DNA of 64,000 nt, taken from Paenibacillus doosanensis (GTDB taxonomy: Bacteria > Bacillota > Bacilli > Paenibacillales > NBRC-103111). The notes below the pieces were generated by a model. It had not been told where the DNA came from and searched no databases. It worked only from the letters and a program-made list of their open reading frames with translations. Shown here in pieces: positions 1-8,983 of the stretch. Where the stretch lies: the NCBI RefSeq assembly GCF_025060755.1, contig NZ_JANYUY010000013.1:62001-126000 (forward strand), in the 5' to 3' direction. The stretch's first letter is position 1. Every line of letters starts with the position of its first letter. Made by a program: the position numbers and the translations under genes.

Positions 1-2
1 GT

Positions 3-305
3 ACGATCAAGGTAGCCGCTTCAGAGCAAACCACCGCGCTGGGAGCGGCGATGTTCGGCGCGGTCGCGGCCGGCCCCGGTCGCGGCGGCTATTCGGACAT
101 AGCCGAGGCGGCCCGTCATATGGCTCGCGTGCGCGATGAGTATTTTGTCCCGGATGCGGAGCGCGGCGAGGTATACGACAGACTGTACCGGTCCTATGTT
201 CAGCTTCACGACTTGTTCGGCCGGGGAGGATGCGAAGTGATGAAAGAGCTTCTTGCGGTCAAGCTGGAGACGAGCCGCCGACAGCTTGCAGACGACAAAA
301 TATAA
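3..305 (+). CDS. araB: Ribulokinase, C-terminal fragment (gene cut by window start)
   Basis: The reading frame is open from base 3 and ends at TAA 303-305, giving the last 100 or so residues of a FGGY-family kinase. The stretch T-T-A-L-G-A-A-M followed by a Gly-rich turn and G-G-Y is the usual C-terminal ATP-side motif of ribulokinase. The tail with YDRLYRSYVQLHD, then FGRGG and VMKEL, also fits AraB. The enzyme phosphorylates L-ribulose in L-arabinose breakdown in the cytoplasm. The rest of the ara genes would lie to the left. Assignment rests on motif memory, not an alignment; another FGGY sugar kinase is possible but less likely. Confidence 0.8.
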   Translation, partial: TIKVAASEQTTALGAAMFGAVAAGPGRGGYSDIAEAARHMARVRDEYFVPDAERGEVYDRLYRSYVQLHDLFGRGGCEVMKELLAVKLETSRRQLADDKI

Positions 306-339
306 ACCGATATCCGTAACCAATCTGTCCGCCTGGACC

Positions 340-375
340 GGGTGGGGAACCGAAGCCGTTTTCGTTCCCCTGCCC
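340..375 (+). terminator. Stem-loop after ribulokinase gene
   Basis: GGGTGGGGAAC pairs with GTTCCCCTGCCC around a loop of about 13 bases, 35 bases after the stop codon. There is no immediate T-run; one appears only near 400-408. It may be an imperfect terminator separating the ara gene from the PL6 promoter. Confidence 0.35.
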
Positions 376-480
376 GACCGGAGCGGGCTGTTTGTTGCGG
401 ATTTTTTTGCGCAAAGCCCGAAAATGATGATTCATTTTATAAATTAATGATATACAGTGAGTGAATTTCATGCCGTGTTC

Positions 481-521
481 ATGTTTTGGTGATTTCCCTC
501 TCCCCGTTCTTCCGTTATAAA
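481..521 (+). promoter_or_regulatory. Promoter of SLH-PL6 gene with shared AraC-type box
   Basis: The box ATGTTTTGGTGATTT (481-495) lies exactly 35 bases, start to start, upstream of TATAAA (516-521). The same box and spacing recur at 18882, on the minus strand at 18709, and more weakly at 8899. The box covers the place of a -35 element, as expected for an activator that touches RNA polymerase. A weaker half-site (TTTCATG) lies about 19 bases upstream. The activator is inferred to be one of the AraC-type proteins in the window. Confidence 0.6.
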
Positions 522-557
522 TATAGGGTATAGGGACCGACTCTATTGTTGTATTGT

Positions 558-571
558 TGCAAGCGCTTTAA
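558..571 (+). promoter_or_regulatory. Possible CcpA/LacI-type operator (cre-like)
   Basis: TGCAAGCGCTTTAA contains the palindromic core AAGCGCTT and matches the catabolite-response consensus TGWAANCGNTNWCA with two mismatches. It lies between the proposed -10 element and the start codon, a usual place for catabolite repression by roadblock. A related site occurs at 59298. Confidence 0.4.
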
Positions 572-627
572 TCTAGTGGATAGAAGGGCTTGAAGCGCAA
601 AAATGCAAGGGAGAGGTGACACTGAAT

Positions 628-3600
628 TTGAAGGGGAAGATGAATAAGAAAGGCTTGTCCAAAGCGGTTTATATCGGGCTTACTCTGGCGCTGATGCTCG
701 GCGGCATGCCTGCCGCACCTTCGGCGGTCCGCGCCGCAGCTGCCGGGACTCCGGGCGGCGTAGATTCTGCGGGCTTGCGGCTGTGGCTGAAAGCGGATGC
801 GAATAGCGTCGAATTGGCGGGCGATTTCGTGAACCGATGGAAGGACAGCAGCCCGAACGGGAACGATTTCATTAATGACGGCACGGTCGACGCCCTCGCA
901 TCCCGGACTAAGCCGAAATATGTGACGGAGAACGACAACCTGAATTTTCAGCCTACCGTAAAATTTACCCGCAGCAGCAGCGGGAGTATTTTGCAGGACG
1001 TCGACGGCGTGTTCGCCGAAGGGGAGCAGGTGAACAACGCCAGCCTGTATACGGTAACCGGCGGTTCGCCGGCGATGGCGAATTCCTCCATCTTTAATCA
1101 ACCGTTGGCGTCGGGCAGTCTCGGAGCGTACATCCCTCATACGACCGGAGCGGCGGCCGGCATGGGGAATGTGCTGTGGGACGTCGGAACGACCGCCACT
1201 CGTGTAAACGCATCTAATATTGTCGCTCCGAACGATTATAACGTATGGGGGCTTCATTTCGACGCCCATCCCGAGACGGTTGGCTCGAACGTCTACCAAT
1301 CGATTACCCGCGACGGAAAGCAGGAGGCGACAGGGACGCAAACCCGCGCTCCGATGACCGGCAAAGGCGGCGCTGCGGCGTCAATCGGCTCTGCGGCAGG
1401 CGGAGGCTCGGGCTATGAAGGCAATATGGGCGAGCTGATTCTGTTTACGAATCCGCTTACAGCCGTGCAGAAGCGGCAGGTGGATACATACCTGGCGATC
1501 AAGTTCGGCTTGACGCTGAAGGAAGGCGATTACTTGTCCGCCGGCCCTTCTCCGCAGATCGTGTGGAACGCCGCGGCGAATGCCGGTTACGGCAATCATA
1601 TTGCCGGGATAGGTGCGGACGAGGTCGGTGCGCTGCAGCAGACGCAAGGCCGCAGCAGCCAGAAGGATCAGGACCGGCAGATCCTAGTTACGGCCAAGCA
1701 GCCGCTGGCGGACAAGCAGTATTTGATGTGGGGCGATAATGACAGTCAAGACGACGGAGTTCCGTACGGAACCGATTATAAACGGCTGTCCCGCATCTGG
1801 AAAGTGCAGCAAACCGGCGGTGTAGGCACGGTTCAGGTAGCTGTCCCGGCGGACTTGATCCCACTCGGCGGCGTGCTGTTGACGAGCGGCGGCACCGATT
1901 TCGGCAGCGCTTCGGCAACGCCGATGACGGCGGCGACGATTCATGGAGCTCCTTATTATGTAGCCGATGCGGCGCTCGCCAGCGGCTCGTATTTTACCTT
2001 TGCGGAAAAGCTGCCTGACGTCCAGTTGACGAAGCTGGAGATTTGGAACGGCGCGGAGAACGCGCTTGGCGGCTTTGATCCGGGCAAGATGAACGGATAT
2101 GAAGCTTTGGTTCCGGAAGGAGCGGATCAAGTTAAGATCGCTGCGCAAGCGGGCGGCGGCGTCGACCTGAAGCTGACGCTCACGAATTACTTGCAGGCTG
2201 ACGCGCCGGTTGCAGACCCGGATCGCGTGCCGCTTGTGCCGGGAGTAAACAGGCTGAAGCTCACATTGTCGAGCGGTGACTCCATCAACGTCTATACGGT
2301 GGATATTATACGTAAGCTTGCGGTGGCCGAGGACGGCCGGATCGAGCTGAACGCAGGCTCGGTGACGGCGAGCTCCTATCAGCCGAACACGAATTATGTG
2401 CCCGCCAATGTGGTGGACGGCAATTGGGAGGACCCGGAGAGCCGCTGGTCGGCATCGGGGCAGGGGCAATGGCTTCAGTTCGATTTGGGGCAGCCTCAGC
2501 CGGTTACCTACGTGCAAATCGCGTTTCTGAATGCGGCGGAACGCTTATCTACCTTTGAAATCCTGGAGTCGAACGATCCTGATTTCGCTTCAAGCACCGT
2601 CCTGCTGGAGAAGCGAAAAAGCCGCTCGCTGCAAGCGACAGACAGCGTGCTGCAGCCTTATGTGCTGTCGAAGCCGTCAACCGCCCGCTATTTGCGCTTC
2701 GTCGGCTACGGCAACACCGCCTCCGGCAGCTCGGGCAACTGGAACAGCTTGACGGAGGTGGCTCTGTACACGGGGACGCCTCCCGTCATCGTAGAGCCGG
2801 AGGAGCCTACGGGACCTCCCCAAGCGGGCGATGTTCCGGAAGGACCGCCGCCTGTGCTTGACGTCATTCCCGTAAGCACGGCAGAGCAATTGCAGACGGC
2901 TCTGGATCAAGCCAGGCCGGGAATTGAAATCAGGCTGAAGAGCGGCTCTTACGAGCAAAACGGACCGTTCGTCATTAAGGACAAGCAGGGCACGGCCGCA
3001 CTCCCGATCCGGATTACGGCGGAAGAGCAGGGCGGCGCCTTAATTAAAGGAAACAGCTATCTTCATGTTGAAAATTCAAGCTATGTCGAAGTATCCGGCC
3101 TTGTGTTCAACAACGGGATCGGTATGCCCGGCCTCGATTATCGTGGGATCGACAAGGATCTGGCGGCGGGGATAAAGGGAGAGGACCCGTCATCCGCTAC
3201 CGTGCCGAAAGCGCAGCTTCCGCACGCGCAGGTTCATCCCGGGATTGAACTGTACAATTCAAGCAATATTTCAGTGCTGCGCAACAAATTCGCTCTCGAC
3301 GAGACAGGGCAGCCTTACCGGTTCACCGCTTCCGATGAGATCGGTTCCGTATGGTGCTTGGTCAATATCGAGGGAAGCTGCCGGATCGGCGGAGATCATT
3401 ATGATGCCGACAGGCCCGTGTACACCGGCGATACGCCGTTCACGAATTCTTCTCTGCAAACCGATAACGGCACGAACCGCCACTTCATTCGCGTCGAGGG
3501 GATCGGCAGCCATAACCGGATCGCCTATAACGATATCGGACCGAAGAAAGGGTTCGGCGCTACGGTTATATACGACGGGAAGGAAGGCTACAACGTTTCG

Positions 3601-6285
3601 CAGTACGACGTCATCGAGTACAATTACTTCCATGATATCGGTCCGCGCGTAACGAACGGGCTTGAAGCCATCCGACTCGGTTTGTCCGGCTTGTCGCTTG
3701 CGTCCGGCCATGTGACCATTCAGCATAATTTGTTCGACGGGCTGAACGGAGAAGACGAAATCGTATCGGTGAAGAGCAGCGATAACGTCATCCGCTACAA
3801 CACCGTCCGCAACTCCTACGGGGGCATCGTAGCCCGTCACGGGCACCGTAACAGCTTCTACGGCAATTTTATTTTCGGCGACGGGAAAACCCCGGGCTTC
3901 AGCGGCTTCCGTATTTACGGCAACGATCACAAAATTTACAACAACTATATGGAAGGCCTGACGACCAATGTGATCCGCCTCGACGGAGGCACCGAAGATG
4001 CCGGTCCGGACGGCAGCACGAACCCGACGGTCAAATGGCTCGAAGGAACGACGGAGCAGACGGCCAAGCTACGCGATCTGCCGGCGGATAAGCAGACGGA
4101 AATTCTCCGCGGCCACTGGCGGCAGTATAATGTGGAAGTTTTCAACAATACACTGGTCAATGTAGGCAATAATACGTCCAGCTTCAGCATCGGAGGAAGA
4201 AACTATCAGCCGGTCGGCACGAAGGTTTACAATAACGTCGTCTACAGCAATGCGGGCGTCATGTTCAACGAAACCTCCGCCGCGCAGAACGCGCCGGAGA
4301 GCGAACGCCAGATCTATGTCGGCAACCTGGTAGAGGGTACGGCCAATCCGACCAATATCTCCAATGCCGCCCGGGTACCGGCGAGCGCGATTGAGAAGAA
4401 GCCGCTGCAGCTCGTGCGCAGCGCGGACGGCCTGATCCGGCTGTCGGCAAGCAGTCCGGCCATCGATGCGGCGAAGGCTCCGTACCTTCCTCAGGAGGAT
4501 ATGGACGGGCAAACCCGCTATAACATGCCGGATGCCGGAGCGGACGAGTACGACCGCCAGATCGCCCCTACGAACAGGCCGTTGACTCCGGCCGACGTAG
4601 GGCCTAACGCAGGCAAGACGCAAGAAGAAGGGGAAGCGGGCTTAAGCGCGCTCTCCTTCGATCCGGAGGGCGGGCTTGTTCCCGCCTTTAACGAGGACGT
4701 CACTTCTTATCAAATGACGGTTCCGGCCGAGCAAGACAGCCTGAAGGTCATTCCGACCGCAATAACCGGCGGTTCCCTGATCACGGTGAGCGCGGACGGG
4801 GCCGGACCGCTTGCGGTCGCGAGCGGCCAGCCGAGCGGCGCCATCGCCATTGCCGCGGGAGGCACGGTTCTTGTGGTGACAGTATCTCTTCCGTCGGGAA
4901 AAAGCAAATCGTACACCATTGCCGTACAGCGCGGGCAGGGGGGAGAGCCTTCTTCCCCGCCGACGGACGAACCGATCGACGGGCTGCGATTTGCCGACAA
5001 TGCGTACAGCCTGAAGGTTAACGGCACCCAGTCTACGGTCGTTTACGCCGTCTATCAGGGAAGCTCCCGCTTGCTGACGGGAGCGTCCTTCCATACGGAA
5101 AACCCGCAGATCGCGGCCGTGGATTCCCAGGGGAAGCTGACCGGGGTATCGCAGGGGGAAACCGTCGTTGTCGCTACGTATAAGCAGTATAATGCGAGAG
5201 CTGCGGTGAAGGTAACCGACGATCAGACGGCCGGCGGAGAAGCGGGACTCGGCAGCTTGTCGGTTTCTCCGATCGAGGAGATGAGCCCTAGCTTCGATCC
5301 GAGCACGACCGTTTACAACGCGACGATACCGTACAATGAGAGCCTTCTTACGCTGGTGCCCGCGTCTTTGGCAAGCGGTTCGCGAATTACCGTCAGCGTG
5401 GACGGAGCAAGTCCCCAGACGGTGGCAAGCGGGCAAGCCTGCACGGTAACTGTCGGACAAGGCGGCGCGATCATTACGATTGTAGTATCGCTGCCTTCGG
5501 GAACAAGCAAGACGTATACAATCGCCGTGCATAAGGGGAGCGCTCCTCCCAGCCAACCGGGCGACAACGGATCGAACGGCGGGGATGGCGGGTCGACCGT
5601 AATCGTCCGGCACCGCTCCGGTTCATCGGCAGCGGCTCCCGCACCGGCGGAAGTAACGCCGGCCGTACCGTCTGAACCGGGAACGGCCTCTCCCGGAACG
5701 GCTGCCCCGAGCAAGCCTTCTCCGGGAACGACGGCTCCCGCAGAGCATCCGGTCTTCGCCGATACAGCCGGACATTGGGCGGAATCCGCGATCGCCAAGG
5801 TGTCCGGGCTGGGCATCGTTAACGGCTACCTGGACGGCAGCTTCAAGCCGGACGAGCCGATGACGCGGCTGCAGTTCGCCGTCATGCTGGTCCGCGCGTT
5901 GAAGGCGACGGCGAGTGACGCCAAGGCGGAATTTACCGATCAGACGGACATACCGGATTGGGCTTTGTCCGACATCGGGGCGGCGGTTCAAGCCGGCATT
6001 CTTCAAGGATACGAAGACGGTACGCTGCGTCCCGGCAGGGAGATCAACCGCGCCGAGATGATTACGATGCTGGCGCGAGCGGTCAAGCGGGACGGCCAAT
6101 CGTCCGCAGCCCCGATGTCCTTTGCCGATCAGACAGACATACCGGATTGGGCCCGCTCCTCCGTCTCCTATGCGGTTTCCGCAGGTATCGTGCAGGGGAA
6201 GGAAGCCGGCCGCTTCGCCCCGGGCAGCATCGCAACAAGAGCGGAAGCGGTGACGGTGATTATACGTATGCTGGAGCTTCAATAA
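628..6285 (+). CDS. SLH-anchored multidomain PL6 polysaccharide lyase
   Basis: An exported enzyme of about 1885 residues predicted to cleave a uronate polysaccharide (alginate or chondroitin/dermatan type) by beta-elimination at the cell wall. Domains in order: signal peptide (1-38), LamG-like region (about 45-300), a beta-rich module, cadherin-like domain (465-565), F5/8-type CBM32 (about 572-715), PL6 beta-helix (about 745-1310), cadherin-like, Big2-like (from 1447), second cadherin-like (from 1537), Pro/Ala linker, and three SLH repeats (1708-1885). Within the PL6 part, Lys1049 (VSVKSS) and Arg1070 (ARHGH) are 21 residues apart, like Lys250/Arg271 of chondroitinase B. An upstream in-frame GTG at 616 overlaps the ribosome site, so TTG 628 is preferred. 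It is the first gene behind the shared-box promoter. Exact substrate is unknown. Confidence 0.85.
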   Translation: MKGKMNKKGLSKAVYIGLTLALMLGGMPAAPSAVRAAAAGTPGGVDSAGLRLWLKADANSVELAGDFVNRWKDSSPNGNDFINDGTVDALASRTKPKYVTENDNLNFQPTVKFTRSSSGSILQDVDGVFAEGEQVNNASLYTVTGGSPAMANSSIFNQPLASGSLGAYIPHTTGAAAGMGNVLWDVGTTATRVNASNIVAPNDYNVWGLHFDAHPETVGSNVYQSITRDGKQEATGTQTRAPMTGKGGAAASIGSAAGGGSGYEGNMGELILFTNPLTAVQKRQVDTYLAIKFGLTLKEGDYLSAGPSPQIVWNAAANAGYGNHIAGIGADEVGALQQTQGRSSQKDQDRQILVTAKQPLADKQYLMWGDNDSQDDGVPYGTDYKRLSRIWKVQQTGGVGTVQVAVPADLIPLGGVLLTSGGTDFGSASATPMTAATIHGAPYYVADAALASGSYFTFAEKLPDVQLTKLEIWNGAENALGGFDPGKMNGYEALVPEGADQVKIAAQAGGGVDLKLTLTNYLQADAPVADPDRVPLVPGVNRLKLTLSSGDSINVYTVDIIRKLAVAEDGRIELNAGSVTASSYQPNTNYVPANVVDGNWEDPESRWSASGQGQWLQFDLGQPQPVTYVQIAFLNAAERLSTFEILESNDPDFASSTVLLEKRKSRSLQATDSVLQPYVLSKPSTARYLRFVGYGNTASGSSGNWNSLTEVALYTGTPPVIVEPEEPTGPPQAGDVPEGPPPVLDVIPVSTAEQLQTALDQARPGIEIRLKSGSYEQNGPFVIKDKQGTAALPIRITAEEQGGALIKGNSYLHVENSSYVEVSGLVFNNGIGMPGLDYRGIDKDLAAGIKGEDPSSATVPKAQLPHAQVHPGIELYNSSNISVLRNKFALDETGQPYRFTASDEIGSVWCLVNIEGSCRIGGDHYDADRPVYTGDTPFTNSSLQTDNGTNRHFIRVEGIGSHNRIAYNDIGPKKGFGATVIYDGKEGYNVSQYDVIEYNYFHDIGPRVTNGLEAIRLGLSGLSLASGHVTIQHNLFDGLNGEDEIVSVKSSDNVIRYNTVRNSYGGIVARHGHRNSFYGNFIFGDGKTPGFSGFRIYGNDHKIYNNYMEGLTTNVIRLDGGTEDAGPDGSTNPTVKWLEGTTEQTAKLRDLPADKQTEILRGHWRQYNVEVFNNTLVNVGNNTSSFSIGGRNYQPVGTKVYNNVVYSNAGVMFNETSAAQNAPESERQIYVGNLVEGTANPTNISNAARVPASAIEKKPLQLVRSADGLIRLSASSPAIDAAKAPYLPQEDMDGQTRYNMPDAGADEYDRQIAPTNRPLTPADVGPNAGKTQEEGEAGLSALSFDPEGGLVPAFNEDVTSYQMTVPAEQDSLKVIPTAITGGSLITVSADGAGPLAVASGQPSGAIAIAAGGTVLVVTVSLPSGKSKSYTIAVQRGQGGEPSSPPTDEPIDGLRFADNAYSLKVNGTQSTVVYAVYQGSSRLLTGASFHTENPQIAAVDSQGKLTGVSQGETVVVATYKQYNARAAVKVTDDQTAGGEAGLGSLSVSPIEEMSPSFDPSTTVYNATIPYNESLLTLVPASLASGSRITVSVDGASPQTVASGQACTVTVGQGGAIITIVVSLPSGTSKTYTIAVHKGSAPPSQPGDNGSNGGDGGSTVIVRHRSGSSAAAPAPAEVTPAVPSEPGTASPGTAAPSKPSPGTTAPAEHPVFADTAGHWAESAIAKVSGLGIVNGYLDGSFKPDEPMTRLQFAVMLVRALKATASDAKAEFTDQTDIPDWALSDIGAAVQAGILQGYEDGTLRPGREINRAEMITMLARAVKRDGQSSAAPMSFADQTDIPDWARSSVSYAVSAGIVQGKEAGRFAPGSIATRAEAVTVIIRMLELQ

Positions 6286-6491
6286 ACGAAAGGGGCGCCC
6301 TGCGCCCTATAAGGGATGGCCACCCGCAAGGGACGGCCTTCCCTATATTGCGTAATCGGGACCTCGCAGCTATTGTCGGCCGCAGGCCGCGCCTTCAATC
6401 GGGCGATTGCATGAAGATGCTGCCCTCTTCCTCCCTTTCGTGTATAATGAAAAAAGAATGAATGCAAAAAAAGAACGCGGGGGCAACGGAT

Positions 6492-8804
6492 ATGAGTCTT
6501 GGAAAACTCCGTTTTAGTACACGAAGCGTCATCGTCAACTGGCTCATCTCCTATATCTCCGTATTGCTCGTCCCGACCGTTATCAGCGGTATCATATATG
6601 CGGCGACTTGGCATGTCGTGGAATCGGAAGTGAACCGGGCCAACGAATCGCTTCTCCGGCAGATGGAGCAGGCCATCGACAGCAACCTGGCCGGTATTGA
6701 GCGGCTAAGCGTCGAGATGGCCTTGAGCAAGCGGCTGTCCGGATTCATTACGACATCCAAGCCGCTGACGGATACCGATTACTATGACGTGGTCGGCATC
6801 GCCGCCGATTTGCGCGTATATAAAATGGCAAACGACTATATCGACCAAATCTACGTGTATTACAAAAATAGCGACACTGTCGTATCTACGCGCGATCATA
6901 TCGACAGCCGCACGCTCTACGAGACGATCCGCGAGCGGGAATCCATGAGTTACGAGGAGTGGAAACGTTTTTTTGACAAAAGGTATATTCAAGAGTACGC
7001 TCCGGTCACGTTGCGCGAAGGCGGGGAATCCACGAAGGCGGTTATGTACGCCAAATCGATTATTCTCGATAACCCGGAGCAGCCTGGAGCGGTGATATTA
7101 TTCGTCATCAAGGACTCCAAGCTGCTTGAAAATATCAGCTCCGCGAACAAATCTTCCATTGCCGTGCTGGATAAGGAAAATCGTCTGATCGCATCCGACA
7201 GCTTCGAACAAGCTCCCGATTTTCTCGTTCAGGAGCGTTTATCCGGCAAAAACGGATTGTTTTACAGCAAAATGAACGGGGAAGACGTCGCCGTGACTTA
7301 CACGACATCCGACAGCACCGGGTGGAAATACGTATCGATGATGCCGGCCGAGCTGTTTGACGAGAAGATGCAGTACGTCAAATCGCTCATTACGATCAGT
7401 TTGATACTGAGTCTGTTCATCGGGGGAGTCGTCAGCTACTTTTTCGTAAGGAAAAATTACAATCCGATCAGCATGCTTATTCATAGCTTGTCCTCCCAAT
7501 CCGGAATTTCTTTCGAGGAAGGCTCCAACGAGTACGGCTATTTGCAAGCGGCGCTGAACGATACGTTCGCCGAGAAAGAGAAGATCGGCCAGCGGCTGGA
7601 GAGGCACCGCAGCGCCATTCGCTCCCATTTCCTGCAGGGGCTGTTAAAAGGCAGGATGGAGCAGGATGTGCCGGTGCATGAATCGCTCGCAGCCCATAAT
7701 ATCCGGCTGGAGACGCCTTATTTCGCCGTTCTGCTGTTTTACGTCGATCATTACGGCAAATTCGACGCCTCCGGATTCGTGGACCCCCATAAGGAAAAGC
7801 TGGTGCATTTCATTATTATGAATGTTGCGGAAGAAGTGGCCGGAGGCCGTCATCAGGCGTTCACTACCGAGACCGACGATATTCAAGTGTGCATCGTCAA
7901 TTTCAAGGAGGAGCGCGATCCCGCAGCGCTGAATTCCGTTGCGGAGCAGGTCAAATCGTTCATGCTCGATCATTTCCATGTGCGGCTTACGGCAGCGATC
8001 AGCGGCATTCATGAAGGGCTGGACGGGATTCAGAGCGCCTATCAGGAATCGCTTGCGGCGCTGGAATATCGGCTGGTCATGGGGAGCGGCGAAATTATTC
8101 GCTACGAAGACTTGCCCAGCGCAGGAGCCGGGAAGGAGACGGCGGGCTATTATTACCCGCTGCATATCGAGCAGCAATTGATCAACTTCGTGAAGACGGG
8201 CGATTACGAAAAGGCGAAAGCGTTAGTTGACGACATTATCGACATCAACGTATCGGATGCGCCTTTATCCGTGCCGCTGGCCAAATGTCTCATGTTCGAT
8301 CTGACCAGCACGCTGCTCAAAACGATGGATGAAATCGGGGCGAGCAATAAGCGGGAATTGATGGAGCGCGTCAATCCGGTCGACCGTCTGACGGGTTGCG
8401 AGACGATCAAAGAGATGCGGGTGCAGATCGGAGAAGTGCTTCAGCAAGTATGCCGATCGATCGGGGACGACCGTAAGCAGGATCATAACCAGTTAAGCCG
8501 GCAGGTGATCGCTTTCGTGAAGGAGCATTACAGCTCGGAGAACTTGAACATCACCATGATCGGTGAAACGTTCAAGCTGACTCCCTCCTATTTGTCCAAG
8601 CAATTTAAGGCGCAGACGGGTGAGGCTCTGCTTGAATTTATTAATAAGACCCGGCTTGAGGAAGCGAAGCGGCTGCTTGGCGAGCAAACGTATTCGATTA
8701 TGGAAATCGCCCGGAGGGTAGGCTATGCGGATATTAACACCTTCAACCGGGTGTTCAAAAAGTATGAAGGCATTACGCCGAGCAAATACAAGGAGATCGT
8801 ATAA
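6492..8804 (+). CDS. Membrane-bound AraC-family transcriptional regulator
   Basis: A 770-residue one-component regulator. A membrane segment lies near residues 14-36, followed by an extracellular sensor region of about 260 residues, a second membrane segment (about 296-318), a cytoplasmic linker and a C-terminal AraC-type double helix-turn-helix (about 666-770; the segment GYADINTFNRVFKKYEG is typical). ATG 6492 is preferred because GGGGG lies about eight bases upstream; an in-frame ATG at 6462 adds ten residues without a good ribosome site. It sits between the PL6 gene and a transporter operon, as such regulators usually do, and is the best candidate to bind the shared promoter box. Ligand unknown; probably an oligosaccharide or a loaded binding protein. 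Confidence 0.85.
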   Translation: MSLGKLRFSTRSVIVNWLISYISVLLVPTVISGIIYAATWHVVESEVNRANESLLRQMEQAIDSNLAGIERLSVEMALSKRLSGFITTSKPLTDTDYYDVVGIAADLRVYKMANDYIDQIYVYYKNSDTVVSTRDHIDSRTLYETIRERESMSYEEWKRFFDKRYIQEYAPVTLREGGESTKAVMYAKSIILDNPEQPGAVILFVIKDSKLLENISSANKSSIAVLDKENRLIASDSFEQAPDFLVQERLSGKNGLFYSKMNGEDVAVTYTTSDSTGWKYVSMMPAELFDEKMQYVKSLITISLILSLFIGGVVSYFFVRKNYNPISMLIHSLSSQSGISFEEGSNEYGYLQAALNDTFAEKEKIGQRLERHRSAIRSHFLQGLLKGRMEQDVPVHESLAAHNIRLETPYFAVLLFYVDHYGKFDASGFVDPHKEKLVHFIIMNVAEEVAGGRHQAFTTETDDIQVCIVNFKEERDPAALNSVAEQVKSFMLDHFHVRLTAAISGIHEGLDGIQSAYQESLAALEYRLVMGSGEIIRYEDLPSAGAGKETAGYYYPLHIEQQLINFVKTGDYEKAKALVDDIIDINVSDAPLSVPLAKCLMFDLTSTLLKTMDEIGASNKRELMERVNPVDRLTGCETIKEMRVQIGEVLQQVCRSIGDDRKQDHNQLSRQVIAFVKEHYSSENLNITMIGETFKLTPSYLSKQFKAQTGEALLEFINKTRLEEAKRLLGEQTYSIMEIARRVGYADINTFNRVFKKYEGITPSKYKEIV

Positions 8805-8810
8805 CGCATG

Positions 8811-8834
8811 AAAAGCCGCCCAGCAGCGGCTTTT
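8811..8834 (+). terminator. Terminator after AraC-type regulator
   Basis: AAAAGCCGC and GCGGCTTTT form a nine-base-pair stem with a six-base loop, seven bases after the regulator's stop codon, ending in TTTT. Confidence 0.75.
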
Positions 8835-8898
8835 CGCTATTTTACACGGCGATTGTGGATAATAAGGAGAGGGATTTTCGGTTTTACAGACCGATTTC

Positions 8899-8939
8899 GT
8901 TTTTTAATGATTTCAAACCGGCGTTTTCCGTTCCATAAT
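8899..8939 (+). promoter_or_regulatory. Promoter of transporter operon with shared AraC-type box
   Basis: GTTTTTTAATGATTT (8899-8913) matches the box at 18882 at 11 of 15 positions. CATAAT at 8934-8939 lies exactly 35 bases from the box start, the same spacing as in the other three copies. A degenerate half-site (GTTTTACAGA) is found about 20 bases upstream. Confidence 0.45.
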
Positions 8940-8983
8940 AACGCTTAGGTAACAAGTCTTACACATGAATGAGGGGGATTGGC

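Noticed and set aside
4642-5613. 323-codon open frame on the minus strand inside the PL6 gene
   Set aside because: Arg/Leu-rich shadow of the cadherin/Big2 coding region.
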